In this document: one piece after another, positions 54,148 through 63,643 of the stretch
Position numbering within the stretch: the stretch's first letter is position 1
How the letters are laid out: the number at the start of each line of letters is the position of its first letter
Source of the DNA: Xenococcus sp. PCC 7305
Lineage (GTDB): Bacteria; Cyanobacteriota; Cyanobacteriia; Cyanobacteriales; Xenococcaceae
Length of the DNA stretch: 64,000 bases
NCBI RefSeq assembly: GCF_000332055.1
Contig: NZ_ALVZ01000233.1
Coordinates: 1-64,000, forward strand
Direction of reading: 5' to 3'
Notes under the pieces: model-generated
What the model was told of the DNA's origin: nothing
Database searches by the model: none
The model's input: only the letters and a program-made list of their open reading frames with translations
Translations under genes and position numbers: made by a program

Positions 54148-54237
54148 TTAAGAAATGATAAGAAATAATTGAGCAATAAGCAAGAGACCAATAAGAAAGG
54201 AAGACAGAAGAACTAGGACAAAAGCAAAAAATTTCAT
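54148..54237 (-). CDS. 29-residue hydrophobic peptide coupled to the histidine kinase gene
   Basis: An open frame of 29 codons, MKFFAFVLVLLSSFLIGLLL and then IAQLFLIIS with TAA. Its ATG overlaps the kinase stop in an ATGA (54234-54237), and an AGAGG-like ribosome site lies inside the kinase end, five or six bases before the ATG. The product is almost entirely hydrophobic, one membrane helix. I do not recognise it among photosystem or cytochrome b6f small subunits. Translation coupling is the main support; function is unknown. Confidence 0.5.
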   Translation of the reverse strand: MKFFAFVLVLLSSFLIGLLLIAQLFLIIS

Positions 54238-56207
54238 TTAGCCTCTGGTAGAACCACAGGAATTGTAAAGTGAAACTGACTTCCTTGATTTTCCCCCTCA
54301 CTAGTTGCCCAGATAGTGCCACCCATATTCTGAATAATCTGACGACAAATAGCTAAGCCCAAGCCCACACCACTAACGCTGCGACGAAGATAACTTTCTG
54401 TTTGGGAGAAACGATCAAAAACTTTTTCCAATTGTGATGGTTCAATGCCCCTTCCCGTGTCAGCAATGACAATTTCTAAAGTTCGCGCCTCCGAAGACAA
54501 GTTACTTTCTGGGTGATTAATTTTTGCTTGGATCGCAACCTTTCCCGTCTCGGGCGTAAACTTGCAGGCATTGTCTAACAATTTTACTAAAACTTCGACT
54601 AACCCCTCCGCATCTGCGGAAATTATGGGAAGATTTTTGGGTAATTTGGCTTCAATTTCTGGTTTAGCCGCATTTTGATAAATTGATTCTATTCTTCGCT
54701 GGGCTAAGGCGATCGCATAGTCTAATTGTAGAGGCTCAATGCGACGATAGACATTGCCAGTTTCCAATTTAGAAAGAGTTATAAAATCTTGAATCAACTG
54801 ACGTAATCTCTCAGTATCACCGAGCGCCGTGTTTAACATCGCCGTTCTAATAGCAACTGGCATTTCAGGTTCTTCGGCCAAACTTTCTAGAAAAATCCGA
54901 ATTGTCGATAAAGGGGTGCGTAATTCATGCCCGACAATAGCAATTAGATTACTTTGAATTCTTTCAATTATTTCCAATTGATGGTTTAACTCGACTAAAT
55001 CTGTATAAGCACTAGCTTGTGCGATCGCAACCCCCACATTGGTCGAAACAGCTTCTACCAGAGCAATATCCGCCGCTTGCCATTTATGCTCTGCGACTCC
55101 GCCATAATGAATTTCTAACATGCCCAAAAGATTGTCTTGGTAACGGATCGGAATCAGTAACCAACTGCGAATTTGAGCTTGACTGATCTTCGCTTGCAAA
55201 AACTCATTTTTTTTGATGTAAACATTGCTCTCGGCATTATTAATTGCTAAAGCCCCATTAGTTGCTTGAGCCGCCACAAACAGAGGATTATTACTCAGCA
55301 ACCATTTCTCCCCCACTAGAGAAGTCATTTCTGGGGCAGCAGATTCACATTCAATAGTCACAGAACTATCTTGCTCCTTCAACCTATAGAGTAAACAACG
55401 ACAGTGAGGAAATAATTTACCCAATTCATTGACCGTAATCTGTAAAACTTCTTGAGGGTCTAGAGAACTACGCAAAGCAGAAGAAATAGAATTAATTAGT
55501 CGTTCTTTGCGTTCTGCCGTGGCAATAACTTGATAAGCCTTGAATAATTTATACTGTCCTGCCTGTAAATAGGTGACCAGTCTTTGAGTGAAAATCTCTA
55601 AATCTACCGATTGAGTAGCTAGCAGAAACTTTCTAGTGGGAGTTTTCAAGCTCAGATTATATAGTTCCCGAGTTTGCCGCAAATTCTCAGTCAGCTCAGG
55701 ATGGGCAACAGCAATTTTGTCGAGCAACCATTTAGCTGCGGCATGACAAATATTCCGCTCAAACGTCCAAAAAGCTTCAAATCTTTTTCCTTGGTCAATA
55801 AAATCATCATTTTCTCCCTGTTCTCGTCCAATAACACAGGCAGTATACTGTTGACCAACAATAACTAGATGTCTTTCCTCGATCGCAATATCTGTTGCGC
55901 CCAGGGCAATAGCTCGATAATTAGATTGTTTTTCTGTGGTATCTTCGATATCTGATTGTTGGGTAGAATCGACAAAAATATAAATTTGATCCGTTATCTG
56001 GGAAATTCTTTGATAGCGACGCATCTCAGGACGAAAGAATTGTCCTAGACGAAAATTGGCAATGATCAAAGGTGCGTCATCTCCTGCTAAAACTAAGTCT
56101 TCCATCGCACGACATAAGGCCATCAAAGGAGACTTAAAATACATTTGAGGACGTAAATGGGAATAAGCTGTTACTAAATGCTTGAATAGGGATTGATTTT
56201 TAGTCAC
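54234..56207 (-). CDS. DICT-GAF sensor histidine kinase
   Basis: A 657-residue soluble kinase. Residues about 10-220 are a DICT sensory domain (RAMEDLVLAGDDAPLIIANF, RYQRISQITDQIYIF), a module mostly known from cyanobacteria. A GAF domain follows (about 235-395, LLIPIRYQDNLLGMLEIHYG). The HisKA part has the phospho-acceptor histidine near residue 425 in IVGHELRTPLSTI. The ATPase domain shows N-box LLDNACKFTP and G1/G2 boxes in ADTGRGIEPSQ and SGVGLGLAICRQI. It has no membrane helix. No response regulator is adjacent. It is divergent from an ammonium transporter fused to a HAMP-like domain, so it may take part in ammonium or redox signalling; that is inference. Confidence 0.9.
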   Translation of the reverse strand: MTKNQSLFKHLVTAYSHLRPQMYFKSPLMALCRAMEDLVLAGDDAPLIIANFRLGQFFRPEMRRYQRISQITDQIYIFVDSTQQSDIEDTTEKQSNYRAIALGATDIAIEERHLVIVGQQYTACVIGREQGENDDFIDQGKRFEAFWTFERNICHAAAKWLLDKIAVAHPELTENLRQTRELYNLSLKTPTRKFLLATQSVDLEIFTQRLVTYLQAGQYKLFKAYQVIATAERKERLINSISSALRSSLDPQEVLQITVNELGKLFPHCRCLLYRLKEQDSSVTIECESAAPEMTSLVGEKWLLSNNPLFVAAQATNGALAINNAESNVYIKKNEFLQAKISQAQIRSWLLIPIRYQDNLLGMLEIHYGGVAEHKWQAADIALVEAVSTNVGVAIAQASAYTDLVELNHQLEIIERIQSNLIAIVGHELRTPLSTIRIFLESLAEEPEMPVAIRTAMLNTALGDTERLRQLIQDFITLSKLETGNVYRRIEPLQLDYAIALAQRRIESIYQNAAKPEIEAKLPKNLPIISADAEGLVEVLVKLLDNACKFTPETGKVAIQAKINHPESNLSSEARTLEIVIADTGRGIEPSQLEKVFDRFSQTESYLRRSVSGVGLGLAICRQIIQNMGGTIWATSEGENQGSQFHFTIPVVLPEAK

Positions 56208-56521
56208 AAAGTTGCTTAGGGGACGGGGAACGAGGAACGGAAACCAAAAAAGTTATTCTATGAATTTGAGTATAGTCCTTCTTCAATTAATACTAATTAT
56301 TCAAGCTCTCTGGCAGAAAAACTGATGAATCTATACAATAGTCTCACTGAAAATCAAGTTTAAAAACTCTAATACTCGGTTATTGGTATCATTAGCTACA
56401 TTTAAGTCAAATCTGCCCAAAATTGCTGAAGAGAAAGTTACTCTTTCTCGTAAGATCACTATAATTGATTCTATCAAGCGCCACATCATATCAGAAGCAA
56501 AGGAGCAAGCACTAAATTACA
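56208..56521. other. 314-base divergent promoter region between kinase and amt genes
   Basis: No gene is seen; a short open frame from 56383 runs into amt and is not accepted. The region holds GGGGAACGAGGAACGG-type spacer words near 56221 and an NtcA-like box at 56386-56399. Confidence 0.55.
56386..56399 (+). promoter_or_regulatory. NtcA-like binding box upstream of amt
   Basis: GTATCATTAGCTAC matches GTA-N8-TAC exactly. It lies 123 bases before the amt ATG. NtcA activates ammonium transporter genes in cyanobacteria under nitrogen limitation. No TAN3T box at the ideal spacing of about 22 bases was found, and such matches arise by chance about once in 4 kb, so support comes from the neighbouring gene. 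Confidence 0.45.
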
Positions 56522-58225
56522 ATGATCGATCAACTCTGGATATTACTCTGTTCGGGTTTAGTGCTTCTGATGCAAGCAGGTTTTATGTGCCTGGAGTCGG
56601 GCTTAACTCGCGCTAAGAATAGTATCAATGTCGCAGTTAAAAATATTGCTGATTTTGGCATATCAGTAGCCTTATTTTGGGCCTTTGGCTTCGGCATTAT
56701 GTTTGGACTCTCTCAATACGGATTAGTTGGCACTAGCAACTTTTTTCCCTCCGCTGAAGCAGAGCAATCATCGATGATTGTTTTTTTTCTCTATCAAGCG
56801 ATGTTTTGCGGGACAGCAACCACAATTATTTCTGGAGCCATAGCAGAACGCCTCAAATTTAGTGCCTATATCATTATTGCCGTCTTAGTCTCAGGGATGG
56901 TTTATCCTGTATTGGGTCATTGGGCTTGGAATGACAACGGTTGGCTAAAACAGTTAGGTTTTATTGATTTTGCAGGTAGTACGGTAGTTCATGGTGTTGG
57001 AGCCTGGGTCAGTTTAGCAACCTTAATTATCATCGGTGCGCGGCAAGGTCGATTTGGTTCTGCCAAAACCGTCAATAAAATTCAGGGAACCAATTTACCT
57101 TTTGCTGTTCTTGGTGCCTTACTACTTTGGGTAGGCTGGCTTGGTTTTAATGGGGGAAGTACGTTAGCTCTTAATGAACAAGTCCCAGGAATTATCCTCA
57201 ATACTGTATTGTCTGGGGTAGCGGGAATGCTAACTGCAACTTTATGGAGTCAGTTGCACTACGGCAGAATTGAGGTTGAAGAATTAATTAATGGCTCGAT
57301 CGCAGGCTTAGTGGCAATTACTGCCTGTTGTAACCTGGTGGCAACTCCTTTATCTGTGATTATTGGAGCGATAGGCGCGATCGTCGCTCAGTTAGTTTCG
57401 CGGACTCTTCAAAGATGGGGCATTGATGATGCAGTGGATGCGGTGGCAGTTCATGGAGCAGCAGGGGTTTGGGGAACGGCTTGTGTGGCCTTATTTGGTA
57501 AATTGGGGATAATTGACACGGGTTTAAGCCGAATTAGTCAGCTTGGAGTCCAATTACTGGGCATCGCGGTAATTTTTGGTTGTGCTTTTGGCCTAACTTT
57601 AGCCTTACTTAAATCACTAAATTTCTTTTTTGAGTTACGAGTATCTTCTGAAGCAGAACAGTTGGGCTTAAATGTCTCCGAACATCAAGCAAAAACCGAC
57701 ACCTACGAGTTGTTTCAGGTTATGGATCTCCAAGCTAGAACTAATGATTTGAGTTTAAGAGTTCCTGTAGAATCTTTTACCGAGATTGGACATATTGCGA
57801 CTCGCTACAATCAGGTTATGGATTCACTCCAGAAAAATCATCAACAAAGTGCCGAGTCATTAGAAGAACTCTATGCTGTAACCGCAACAGTAATTTCCGC
57901 AGTGGAAAACAAAAAGTTCTCCCCTGAGGATTTTGCTGCTTTTGCCTCTCGTTCTGATGAATTGGGCATTCTGGCACGAGTTCTACAACAAATGGTGGAG
58001 ATGATCAATGCTCAACAGCAGGAGCTGGGGAAAATTCAAGGAGCATTGCAAACATCTGTCGTCCAACAGCAAAATTTAATCATCGAGATTTTAAAAGGTC
58101 GTTTTGATGATATTCCCGAGTCGATTATTAATCAGGTTCAATCTAATCAAGATTTAGATCAATTGTCCTCATTTATGCAGAAGGCGATCGCAATTCCCAA
58201 TTTAGAAGAATTTACCCCTCAGTAG
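56522..58225 (+). CDS. ammonium transporter with C-terminal HAMP-like signalling domain
   Basis: A 567-residue protein. Residues 1-390 are an Amt/Mep/Rh channel with about 11 helices (LVLLMQAGFMCLESGLTRAK at the start, DFAGSTVVHGVGAWVSL, DAVDAVAVHGAAGVWGT with the twin histidine region). The remaining 175 residues are an amphipathic helical region: NDLSLRVPVESFTEIGHIAT resembles a HAMP domain, followed by coiled coil to the end (QQEL, QTSVVQQQ). Amt proteins fused to signalling domains act as ammonium sensors, but no kinase, cyclase or methyl-accepting output is attached here, so output would have to be through a partner. The kinase gene upstream is divergent. The AAGGAG site lies about 17 bases from the ATG, rather far. 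Confidence 0.88.
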   Translation: MIDQLWILLCSGLVLLMQAGFMCLESGLTRAKNSINVAVKNIADFGISVALFWAFGFGIMFGLSQYGLVGTSNFFPSAEAEQSSMIVFFLYQAMFCGTATTIISGAIAERLKFSAYIIIAVLVSGMVYPVLGHWAWNDNGWLKQLGFIDFAGSTVVHGVGAWVSLATLIIIGARQGRFGSAKTVNKIQGTNLPFAVLGALLLWVGWLGFNGGSTLALNEQVPGIILNTVLSGVAGMLTATLWSQLHYGRIEVEELINGSIAGLVAITACCNLVATPLSVIIGAIGAIVAQLVSRTLQRWGIDDAVDAVAVHGAAGVWGTACVALFGKLGIIDTGLSRISQLGVQLLGIAVIFGCAFGLTLALLKSLNFFFELRVSSEAEQLGLNVSEHQAKTDTYELFQVMDLQARTNDLSLRVPVESFTEIGHIATRYNQVMDSLQKNHQQSAESLEELYAVTATVISAVENKKFSPEDFAAFASRSDELGILARVLQQMVEMINAQQQELGKIQGALQTSVVQQQNLIIEILKGRFDDIPESIINQVQSNQDLDQLSSFMQKAIAIPNLEEFTPQ

Positions 58226-58245
58226 AGGCCAACGGCCATTCGCCC

Positions 58246-59121
58246 CTAGGAAATTTCTTTCATCCAGGCAATGCATTCAGTAAGCTGTTGCTGCATAGCG
58301 TGGCGATCGCTATGATAACGACGACCATGACCAGGTAAGACCCATTCAAAAGAATATTCAGTCAGTTTTGCCATCGATTTGATTTGTTCTGACCAAGAAT
58401 AGAAACAGTAACGGGGGAAGGCATTCAAATGTTGCAAATGAGACGACCAGGCTAAATGATCTCCTGTAAACAGAAATTTCTGCTGATAAAGCAAAACTGT
58501 ATGACCCTTGGTATGTCCTGGGACAGGAATAATTAATAAATCATCGGCTAATGCGATCGGCTCAGTTCCCGATACAATAATTTCTACATTTTTTGTTCCC
58601 TCACGAATATCATCTTCATGGAGAATCCGCTCACAACCAAAATGCTGCTGGAATTTTTCGTGATCGGCAACGTCATCTTGATGAGTCAGATATAGATATC
58701 GAATACCGCCCAACTCTTCGAACCTTTTGACTAAAGGTGGTGTGAAACGCGGCGAATCGATTAAAACATTACCATCAGGTCTTTGAATAAAATAAGTAGT
58801 CGCACCAAAGGATTTCTCGGAATGATAACCGCAATGATAGACATTATCTGTGATTAATAAAGGAAAGGTTTGCTGGACAGATTTGATGTCTCGCGGTTTT
58901 TCAACGGTCCCAATAGATGCCGTGGGACAAGATAATAATGCTTGGATTGCTTGTAATCTCGAAGCAGATTCCTGGGGTTGCTGATACACAGCCGATTGGG
59001 TTCCTTGGCGATTAAATATTTCTGGTGCCATCCACCGACAGGTATCGCAATCTATACAACTAGAATCGACATAAAAATCACCGATCGCATTCTCGCTTCT
59101 TCTCTGTTTAAGTGTTGCCAT
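58246..59121 (-). CDS. MBL-fold hydrolase with N-terminal [4Fe-4S] ferredoxin domain
   Basis: A 291-residue fusion. Residues 15-40 hold a single ferredoxin-like cluster motif (SSCIDCDTCRWMAPEIF), with a fourth cysteine near residue 65 in LLSCPTASIG. The rest is a metallo-beta-lactamase fold. The usual HxHxDH is altered to THQDDVADH; later metal ligands are seen in GHTKGHT and FTGDHLAW. Other cyanobacteria have the same fusion. The combination suggests a redox-linked hydrolase or oxidoreductase; no substrate is known. It is convergent with amt, 20 bases apart. Confidence 0.85.
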   Translation of the reverse strand: MATLKQRRSENAIGDFYVDSSCIDCDTCRWMAPEIFNRQGTQSAVYQQPQESASRLQAIQALLSCPTASIGTVEKPRDIKSVQQTFPLLITDNVYHCGYHSEKSFGATTYFIQRPDGNVLIDSPRFTPPLVKRFEELGGIRYLYLTHQDDVADHEKFQQHFGCERILHEDDIREGTKNVEIIVSGTEPIALADDLLIIPVPGHTKGHTVLLYQQKFLFTGDHLAWSSHLQHLNAFPRYCFYSWSEQIKSMAKLTEYSFEWVLPGHGRRYHSDRHAMQQQLTECIAWMKEIS

Positions 59122-59197
59122 GATTTTTCAACAAGTCATAATCATTACGACTTTATTTTAGCAATTATTTATTTGATTCTGAAGAATAGATTGGGTA

Positions 59198-60019
59198 TTA
59201 GCCAAATTTTGCGTTTTCTATGATTGACCGGAAAAAACTCCAATGGTTATTTTGTTCCAAGCACCAACCAGCTTTGACTACCGAAGGAATTGTATATCCG
59301 CCAAAAGTCTCTTCCGATATCACTTCTGCTTCAAAGAGCAGATATTGCCAGCTGCCATCTTCAGTTTGATTGCTCCAACGAGGTAAAGAAATTTTGCGGA
59401 GTTTGCCGTCAGAATCTATGGTGAGGGTTAAAGTGGTTGATTCACGGGCTATGTGTAAACTGGCTTGGATAGTGTTATTTGCGATCGCCTGCCAGGTTAC
59501 TTGATTATGCGGTAACAATGCCGAGGGCAACCAAATATATGCAGCTACCAGCCTACCAATACTAGAACGCGTGATCTGCTTATTTTGAGCATCCATGAAA
59601 GGAAGCAAACCCCAAAATGAAAAGCATGTTCTACCTTGGCCTCGATAAAAATAATCTGCCCCTCGAAATCTTGCTAATTTTTCACCGATATTTGCTTGCC
59701 AGACAAAGCCTGGCGCAACAGAAATGATTTCAGAAGCTTGCATTGGTAGCCAGGCAGTTGTTGGTTTTAACTGGAAACTGCCGCTCATTGATAATTCTAC
59801 AGAGGTCGCTAAGACTGTTTCCGGGGCGATCGCATGTAAAAAATACCTTTGAACAGGTTCTTCTAAATCGGCAATCATTGCGAGATTAAACGCGAGATTG
59901 GTTGCTGGAGAGTTAAGAGATCGCCAAATTTGCCTAATAATGCGATCCGATCTGAGTCGGATTAAAATTAGCATGCCCAGAGTCGCGATCGCCAAGAAAA
60001 TTATCCAAATTTGCCTCAT
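59198..60019 (-). CDS. DUF6544-like protein, intact copy
   Basis: A 273-residue protein that begins with a membrane helix (QIWIIFLAIATLGMLILIRL) and continues with a soluble domain containing LEEPVQRYFLHAI and SGSFQLKPTTAWLPMQASEI, YFYRGQGRTCFSFWGLLPF. I believe it belongs to the DUF6544/DUF6920 group, of unknown function. I start it at 60019 (MRQIWII), which aligns with the start of the partial copy at 63631; an ATG four codons upstream is possible. A shortened paralog lies at 63286-63631. Confidence 0.75.
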   Translation of the reverse strand: MRQIWIIFLAIATLGMLILIRLRSDRIIRQIWRSLNSPATNLAFNLAMIADLEEPVQRYFLHAIAPETVLATSVELSMSGSFQLKPTTAWLPMQASEIISVAPGFVWQANIGEKLARFRGADYFYRGQGRTCFSFWGLLPFMDAQNKQITRSSIGRLVAAYIWLPSALLPHNQVTWQAIANNTIQASLHIARESTTLTLTIDSDGKLRKISLPRWSNQTEDGSWQYLLFEAEVISEETFGGYTIPSVVKAGWCLEQNNHWSFFRSIIENAKFG

Positions 60020-60143
60020 GATCGATAACACTCAAGAATAAGCTTTAGTATTCTCCAATTCTAGACTTGTGGGCTTTGTGCGATCGCTCTACTTCATGTA
60101 CTTTAGTGAGAGGCTACTTGATATTCTCAACAGAACATTTACC

Positions 60144-61994
60144 TTAACCATTATCTTGAGAATTATTAAATAATTTACCGATGCCATTAATTTTAAAGCC
60201 TGGCGGTACATAGTCACTCGGTAAGTAATTTTCAGGTATTGTATTTTGATTACCATCTCTAATGGCAGAATATTGCGGCGACAGAATTTCGATATCAGCC
60301 TCATTGCACTTATCCTGAATATTTTGATGGAGTTGAGAAGTAGTTAAAAGTTTGGTTTTTACAGTTGGTATGTGAGCTCTCAATTCATAGCTAACATAAA
60401 AATCATCTAGACTAGTCTGGAAAACACTGGGAGCAGGCTTTTCTAGAACATTTTCTGTAGCATGCGCCGCATCAAGCAAAACCTGATGTACTTTCCGCCA
60501 AGGCACATCATAACCAAGAGTCACGGTGGTGCGAATCATCAGTGGTTGTTTAAGCTCTCGCTCCAGCGCATTGTAATTAATAATACTAGAAGACATTAAA
60601 TTAGCATTAGGGATAGTAACAATTTCACCAGTGATTGTACGAATACGGGTCGAAAGAATAGTTTTTTCATGGACAAAACCAAAGTGATCTTCAGTTTTAA
60701 TCAGATCACCAAGACGAAAGGCTCGGGTGTAAATAATCACAGTACCTCCTACTAGGTTAGAAACTGTAGCAGCTCCACCAAAGGTAATCAGAGCACCAAC
60801 TAGCAATGAAATACCTTGAAAAGCAGGAGAATTATACATTGGGAGATAAGGGAAAATGATAGCCAAAGCACTAGCAATAATGAGAATAACTACTATTTTT
60901 TTTGTAGGTTCAGCCCAATCTTGATCAAATCCTGGTAGGCTAATTATCTCTTGCTCTATCGCTTTAAAAAATAGGTTACAAAATCTTATCAAGTAATAGG
61001 TAATAATAACCGCTAGTATAATAACGAATAAGTTGGGTAAAAAATTTGCAAAACCGTTAAAAGCTAACTTTAAGGCTCCGTAAATTGGTCGGCGAAATTG
61101 CACTCCAAATCTTCTAGTTTGAGGAAAAATGCGAAAAATAAGGTCAAAATAGAATGACAGAAGAAGAAGTACAATTATTAGCCTGCTAAATTTAATTAAA
61201 CTAGATAAAAACTTGGATTCATTTTCGACAGAAAATAGTTCCAGTCCTTGAATTCTTAAGCCTCTATTATTTGAACGCCTGGCTTCAATAAAGTTCTGAG
61301 TAATGGATACCAATTTAAAAATTAAGCGGATTACGATAACTAGCCCAAGAGTCAAAGCTACGCTTAAAATAATATTCTCAAATAGGCCCTCACTACTTCG
61401 TACTTTTCTATATTCAACAATGGCATTTGCGATAGCTTGAGCATATTGATTAGCTAATTTATTCAAAGACTGATTAGCCTCTTTTGCATCGTCATTCGTG
61501 ATCCCGAAGATAAGTATCTTCTCCTGCCCGTCATCTTCTGCTGTAATAAGAATTACTTCTTCAAGATCTTGAAGCTCGATAGAATCAACAGATATAGAAT
61601 AGTTTTTAGCAATTGTTTCAATCTGTTTAGTGACTATGTCTGCCCGCTGCTCAGCAGTTGTCGTCCGGCCATCAACTTTAATCGTAAATAGGGTTTTGCC
61701 ATCTAGAAGAACGGGAAATTCAGTTGTTTTCCCCTGGGAGATATCTCTTTCTGGCTTTAATTCTTTATCAAGAGGCTTTGGTTCGGTGTCATTTATATCT
61801 TGGGCAATGATATTTACAGCACTGGGGTAATAGTATTTATCTTGAAAGTTAGCTAAATATATTTGTCTATCGCTTGCCCATCCATCCTGTGCCCAAGAAA
61901 ATGTTATCGACCCATATTGTCCAATAATAAAAGAGCTCAACAGAAAAATTATTAGTAATCCTATTAGCTTTTGTGTTATTTTTGTAAGACTCAT
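60144..61994 (-). CDS. MscS family mechanosensitive ion channel
   Basis: A 616-residue channel. An N-terminal hydrophobic segment and an extracytoplasmic domain (about 30-200) precede several membrane helices. The pore helix and beta domain are seen in GGAATVSNLVGGTVIIYTRA, FRLGDLIKTEDHFGFVHEKT and TIPNANLMSSSIINY, all typical of MscS. Channels of this type open on osmotic downshock. The long N terminus places it with the larger MscS-like proteins of cyanobacteria. There is a CXXC-free N-terminal loop with charged repeats (KPLDKELKPERD). It is flanked by the two DUF6544-like copies. Confidence 0.9.
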   Translation of the reverse strand: MSLTKITQKLIGLLIIFLLSSFIIGQYGSITFSWAQDGWASDRQIYLANFQDKYYYPSAVNIIAQDINDTEPKPLDKELKPERDISQGKTTEFPVLLDGKTLFTIKVDGRTTTAEQRADIVTKQIETIAKNYSISVDSIELQDLEEVILITAEDDGQEKILIFGITNDDAKEANQSLNKLANQYAQAIANAIVEYRKVRSSEGLFENIILSVALTLGLVIVIRLIFKLVSITQNFIEARRSNNRGLRIQGLELFSVENESKFLSSLIKFSRLIIVLLLLSFYFDLIFRIFPQTRRFGVQFRRPIYGALKLAFNGFANFLPNLFVIILAVIITYYLIRFCNLFFKAIEQEIISLPGFDQDWAEPTKKIVVILIIASALAIIFPYLPMYNSPAFQGISLLVGALITFGGAATVSNLVGGTVIIYTRAFRLGDLIKTEDHFGFVHEKTILSTRIRTITGEIVTIPNANLMSSSIINYNALERELKQPLMIRTTVTLGYDVPWRKVHQVLLDAAHATENVLEKPAPSVFQTSLDDFYVSYELRAHIPTVKTKLLTTSQLHQNIQDKCNEADIEILSPQYSAIRDGNQNTIPENYLPSDYVPPGFKINGIGKLFNNSQDNG

Positions 61995-62334
61995 TATTAA
62001 TAGGCGGTTTCGATTAAAGCTGAGTTAAGGAAAGAAGCTAATCTATAAGCTTTCAAACTCAAAAACCAGCAATTACGGGCATTATATCGGATTCAGAGAA
62101 AAGCACCGAATTTTTTCCTAATATTTTCCGTGAGTTTCCTGAGCTTTCTCATAATTGCAGGATAGATTTTTTCTAAGACTTGCGACTAGTTCCATAATCT
62201 CGATTAAATTCATTTAATCTGCCCCCTATTGCACAGTTAATGCATAATATTCAACCCATTCAGGGGGCAAGTGCAAACTAATTCAAAGGGTCACCCACTC
62301 TTTGACTAAATTAGTCTTGTCAGGTTAATAAAAA
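61995..62334. other. 340-base gene-free divergent spacer
   Basis: Divergent promoter region between the MscS gene and the gene at 62335. No gene is seen. A 13-bp dyad GACTAA-A-TTAGTC lies at 62304-62316, 18 bases before the ATG, and could be an operator or part of the leader. Confidence 0.5.
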
Positions 62335-63285
62335 ATGAACAAAATTTTAAGTGTTTCTTTTAGCATTATAGGCGTCCTATTCACTGCAACATCATTACTA
62401 GCTCAAGAAAGTCCCGAGTCTGAAATTTCTGAGCCGTCAACTAAAATCGCCACTGAACAGTCCAAAGAGCCGAAATGGGAAGTCGACATTGAGCCAACCT
62501 TGTTAGTTCCTCTTAATCTTGATGGGGGCGTTGGTGTTGAGATTGATGGAGATGAAGATGGAGATGGCAGTGATGAAGGTAATAGTAGTGGTGTAATTGA
62601 GATTCCTATCGCTGTAAAAGGAGATTCCGAATTTAACTTTGACGAAGCACTAAGACTATCTGGTCGGATCGAAGCTTGGCACAGAAAAGGACTTGGTATT
62701 ATTTTTGACGGTACCTATACTCGCTATGGAGAAAGTGGTTTTGTTGCTGCGGACATTGAATTAATAGAGAGCGATCCCTTCTTTCGTATTGAAGTCCCGA
62801 CTGAGATACTCGTCCAGCAGGGTATCTTTGTCTTGGCAGCAGGTTATGAAGTAATTGAGTCAGAGCTTGGCCGCAGAAAATCCCCCGACCGGCCTGGATA
62901 TCCGATTCTAAGATTCAGGCCATTTTTGGGAACGCGATTTACTTTTATTGATATCTCCGCTGATTTTGAGGGTATACCAGATATAGATATTGATGACTCT
63001 TTCTTCGATTTAATGGTCGGAGCACACCTCGATTTTCAGGTATCTCAAAGGTGGAATTTTGGAGTTAGGGCAGATTACTCCGGTTTTGGAATCGGTGACA
63101 GTACAGACAGTACGGTTACAGTAGTTGCGGGAGCAGAGTGGAGTGTGTCAAAACTTGTCGCATTTCGATTAAAGTATCGGTTTTATGAAATTGATTTTGA
63201 TCGCAATAGCAAGCTTCTAGAAGACAACTATACAATTAATTTTGAAGAGCAAGGCCTTTGGTTGGGAGTCAGTTTCAGGCTTTGA
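62335..63285 (+). CDS. putative outer-membrane beta-barrel protein
   Basis: A 316-residue exported protein. A signal peptide (MNKILSVSFSIIGVLFTATS) ends around LLAQ. An acidic insert with DGDEDGDGSDEGNSSG at about residues 70-90 could bind calcium. The rest is a pattern of alternating hydrophobic residues and ends in VSFRL, the type of aromatic-hydrophobic ending seen in outer-membrane barrels. I do not recognise a specific family. It is divergent from the MscS gene and its TGA abuts a truncated DUF6544 copy on the other strand. Confidence 0.65.
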   Translation: MNKILSVSFSIIGVLFTATSLLAQESPESEISEPSTKIATEQSKEPKWEVDIEPTLLVPLNLDGGVGVEIDGDEDGDGSDEGNSSGVIEIPIAVKGDSEFNFDEALRLSGRIEAWHRKGLGIIFDGTYTRYGESGFVAADIELIESDPFFRIEVPTEILVQQGIFVLAAGYEVIESELGRRKSPDRPGYPILRFRPFLGTRFTFIDISADFEGIPDIDIDDSFFDLMVGAHLDFQVSQRWNFGVRADYSGFGIGDSTDSTVTVVAGAEWSVSKLVAFRLKYRFYEIDFDRNSKLLEDNYTINFEEQGLWLGVSFRL

Positions 63286-63631
63286 CTAGTTTTTCACCGA
63301 CATTTGCTTGCTAGACAAAATCTGTAGCTAAAGAAATGATTTCGGAGATTTGCATCGGTGGCCAGGCAGTTGTTGGTTTTAACTGGAAACTGCCGCTCTT
63401 TGCTAATTCTACAGAGGTCGCTAAAGCTGTTCCCGAAGCGATCGCATGTAAAAAGTACCTTTGAACAGGTTCTTCTAAATCGGCAATCATTTCGGGATTA
63501 AATGCAAGATTGGTTGCTGGGTATTTTAGCGATCGCCAAATTTGCCTAATAATGCGATCCGATCTGAGTCGGATTAAAATTAGCATGCCCAGAGTCGCGA
63601 TCACCAAGAAAATTATCCAAATTTGCGTCAT
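63286..63631 (-). pseudogene. truncated DUF6544-like copy with an amber codon
   Basis: The first 106 codons (MTQIWIIFLVIATLGM...) match the intact gene at 59198-60019 closely. Codon TGG of the intact copy (59699-59701) is TAG here (63311-63313). Homology continues past this stop (QANVGEKLV) and ends at about 63286, the end of the plus-strand gene. So the copy has both a nonsense mutation and a lost 3' part. Homology also extends a few bases upstream of the start. Confidence 0.88.
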
Positions 63632-63643
63632 GATTCAGTACAC

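Noticed and set aside
56383-56616. 77-codon open frame overlapping the amt start
   Set aside because: Ends inside the amt coding region in a different frame and has no protein features of its own.
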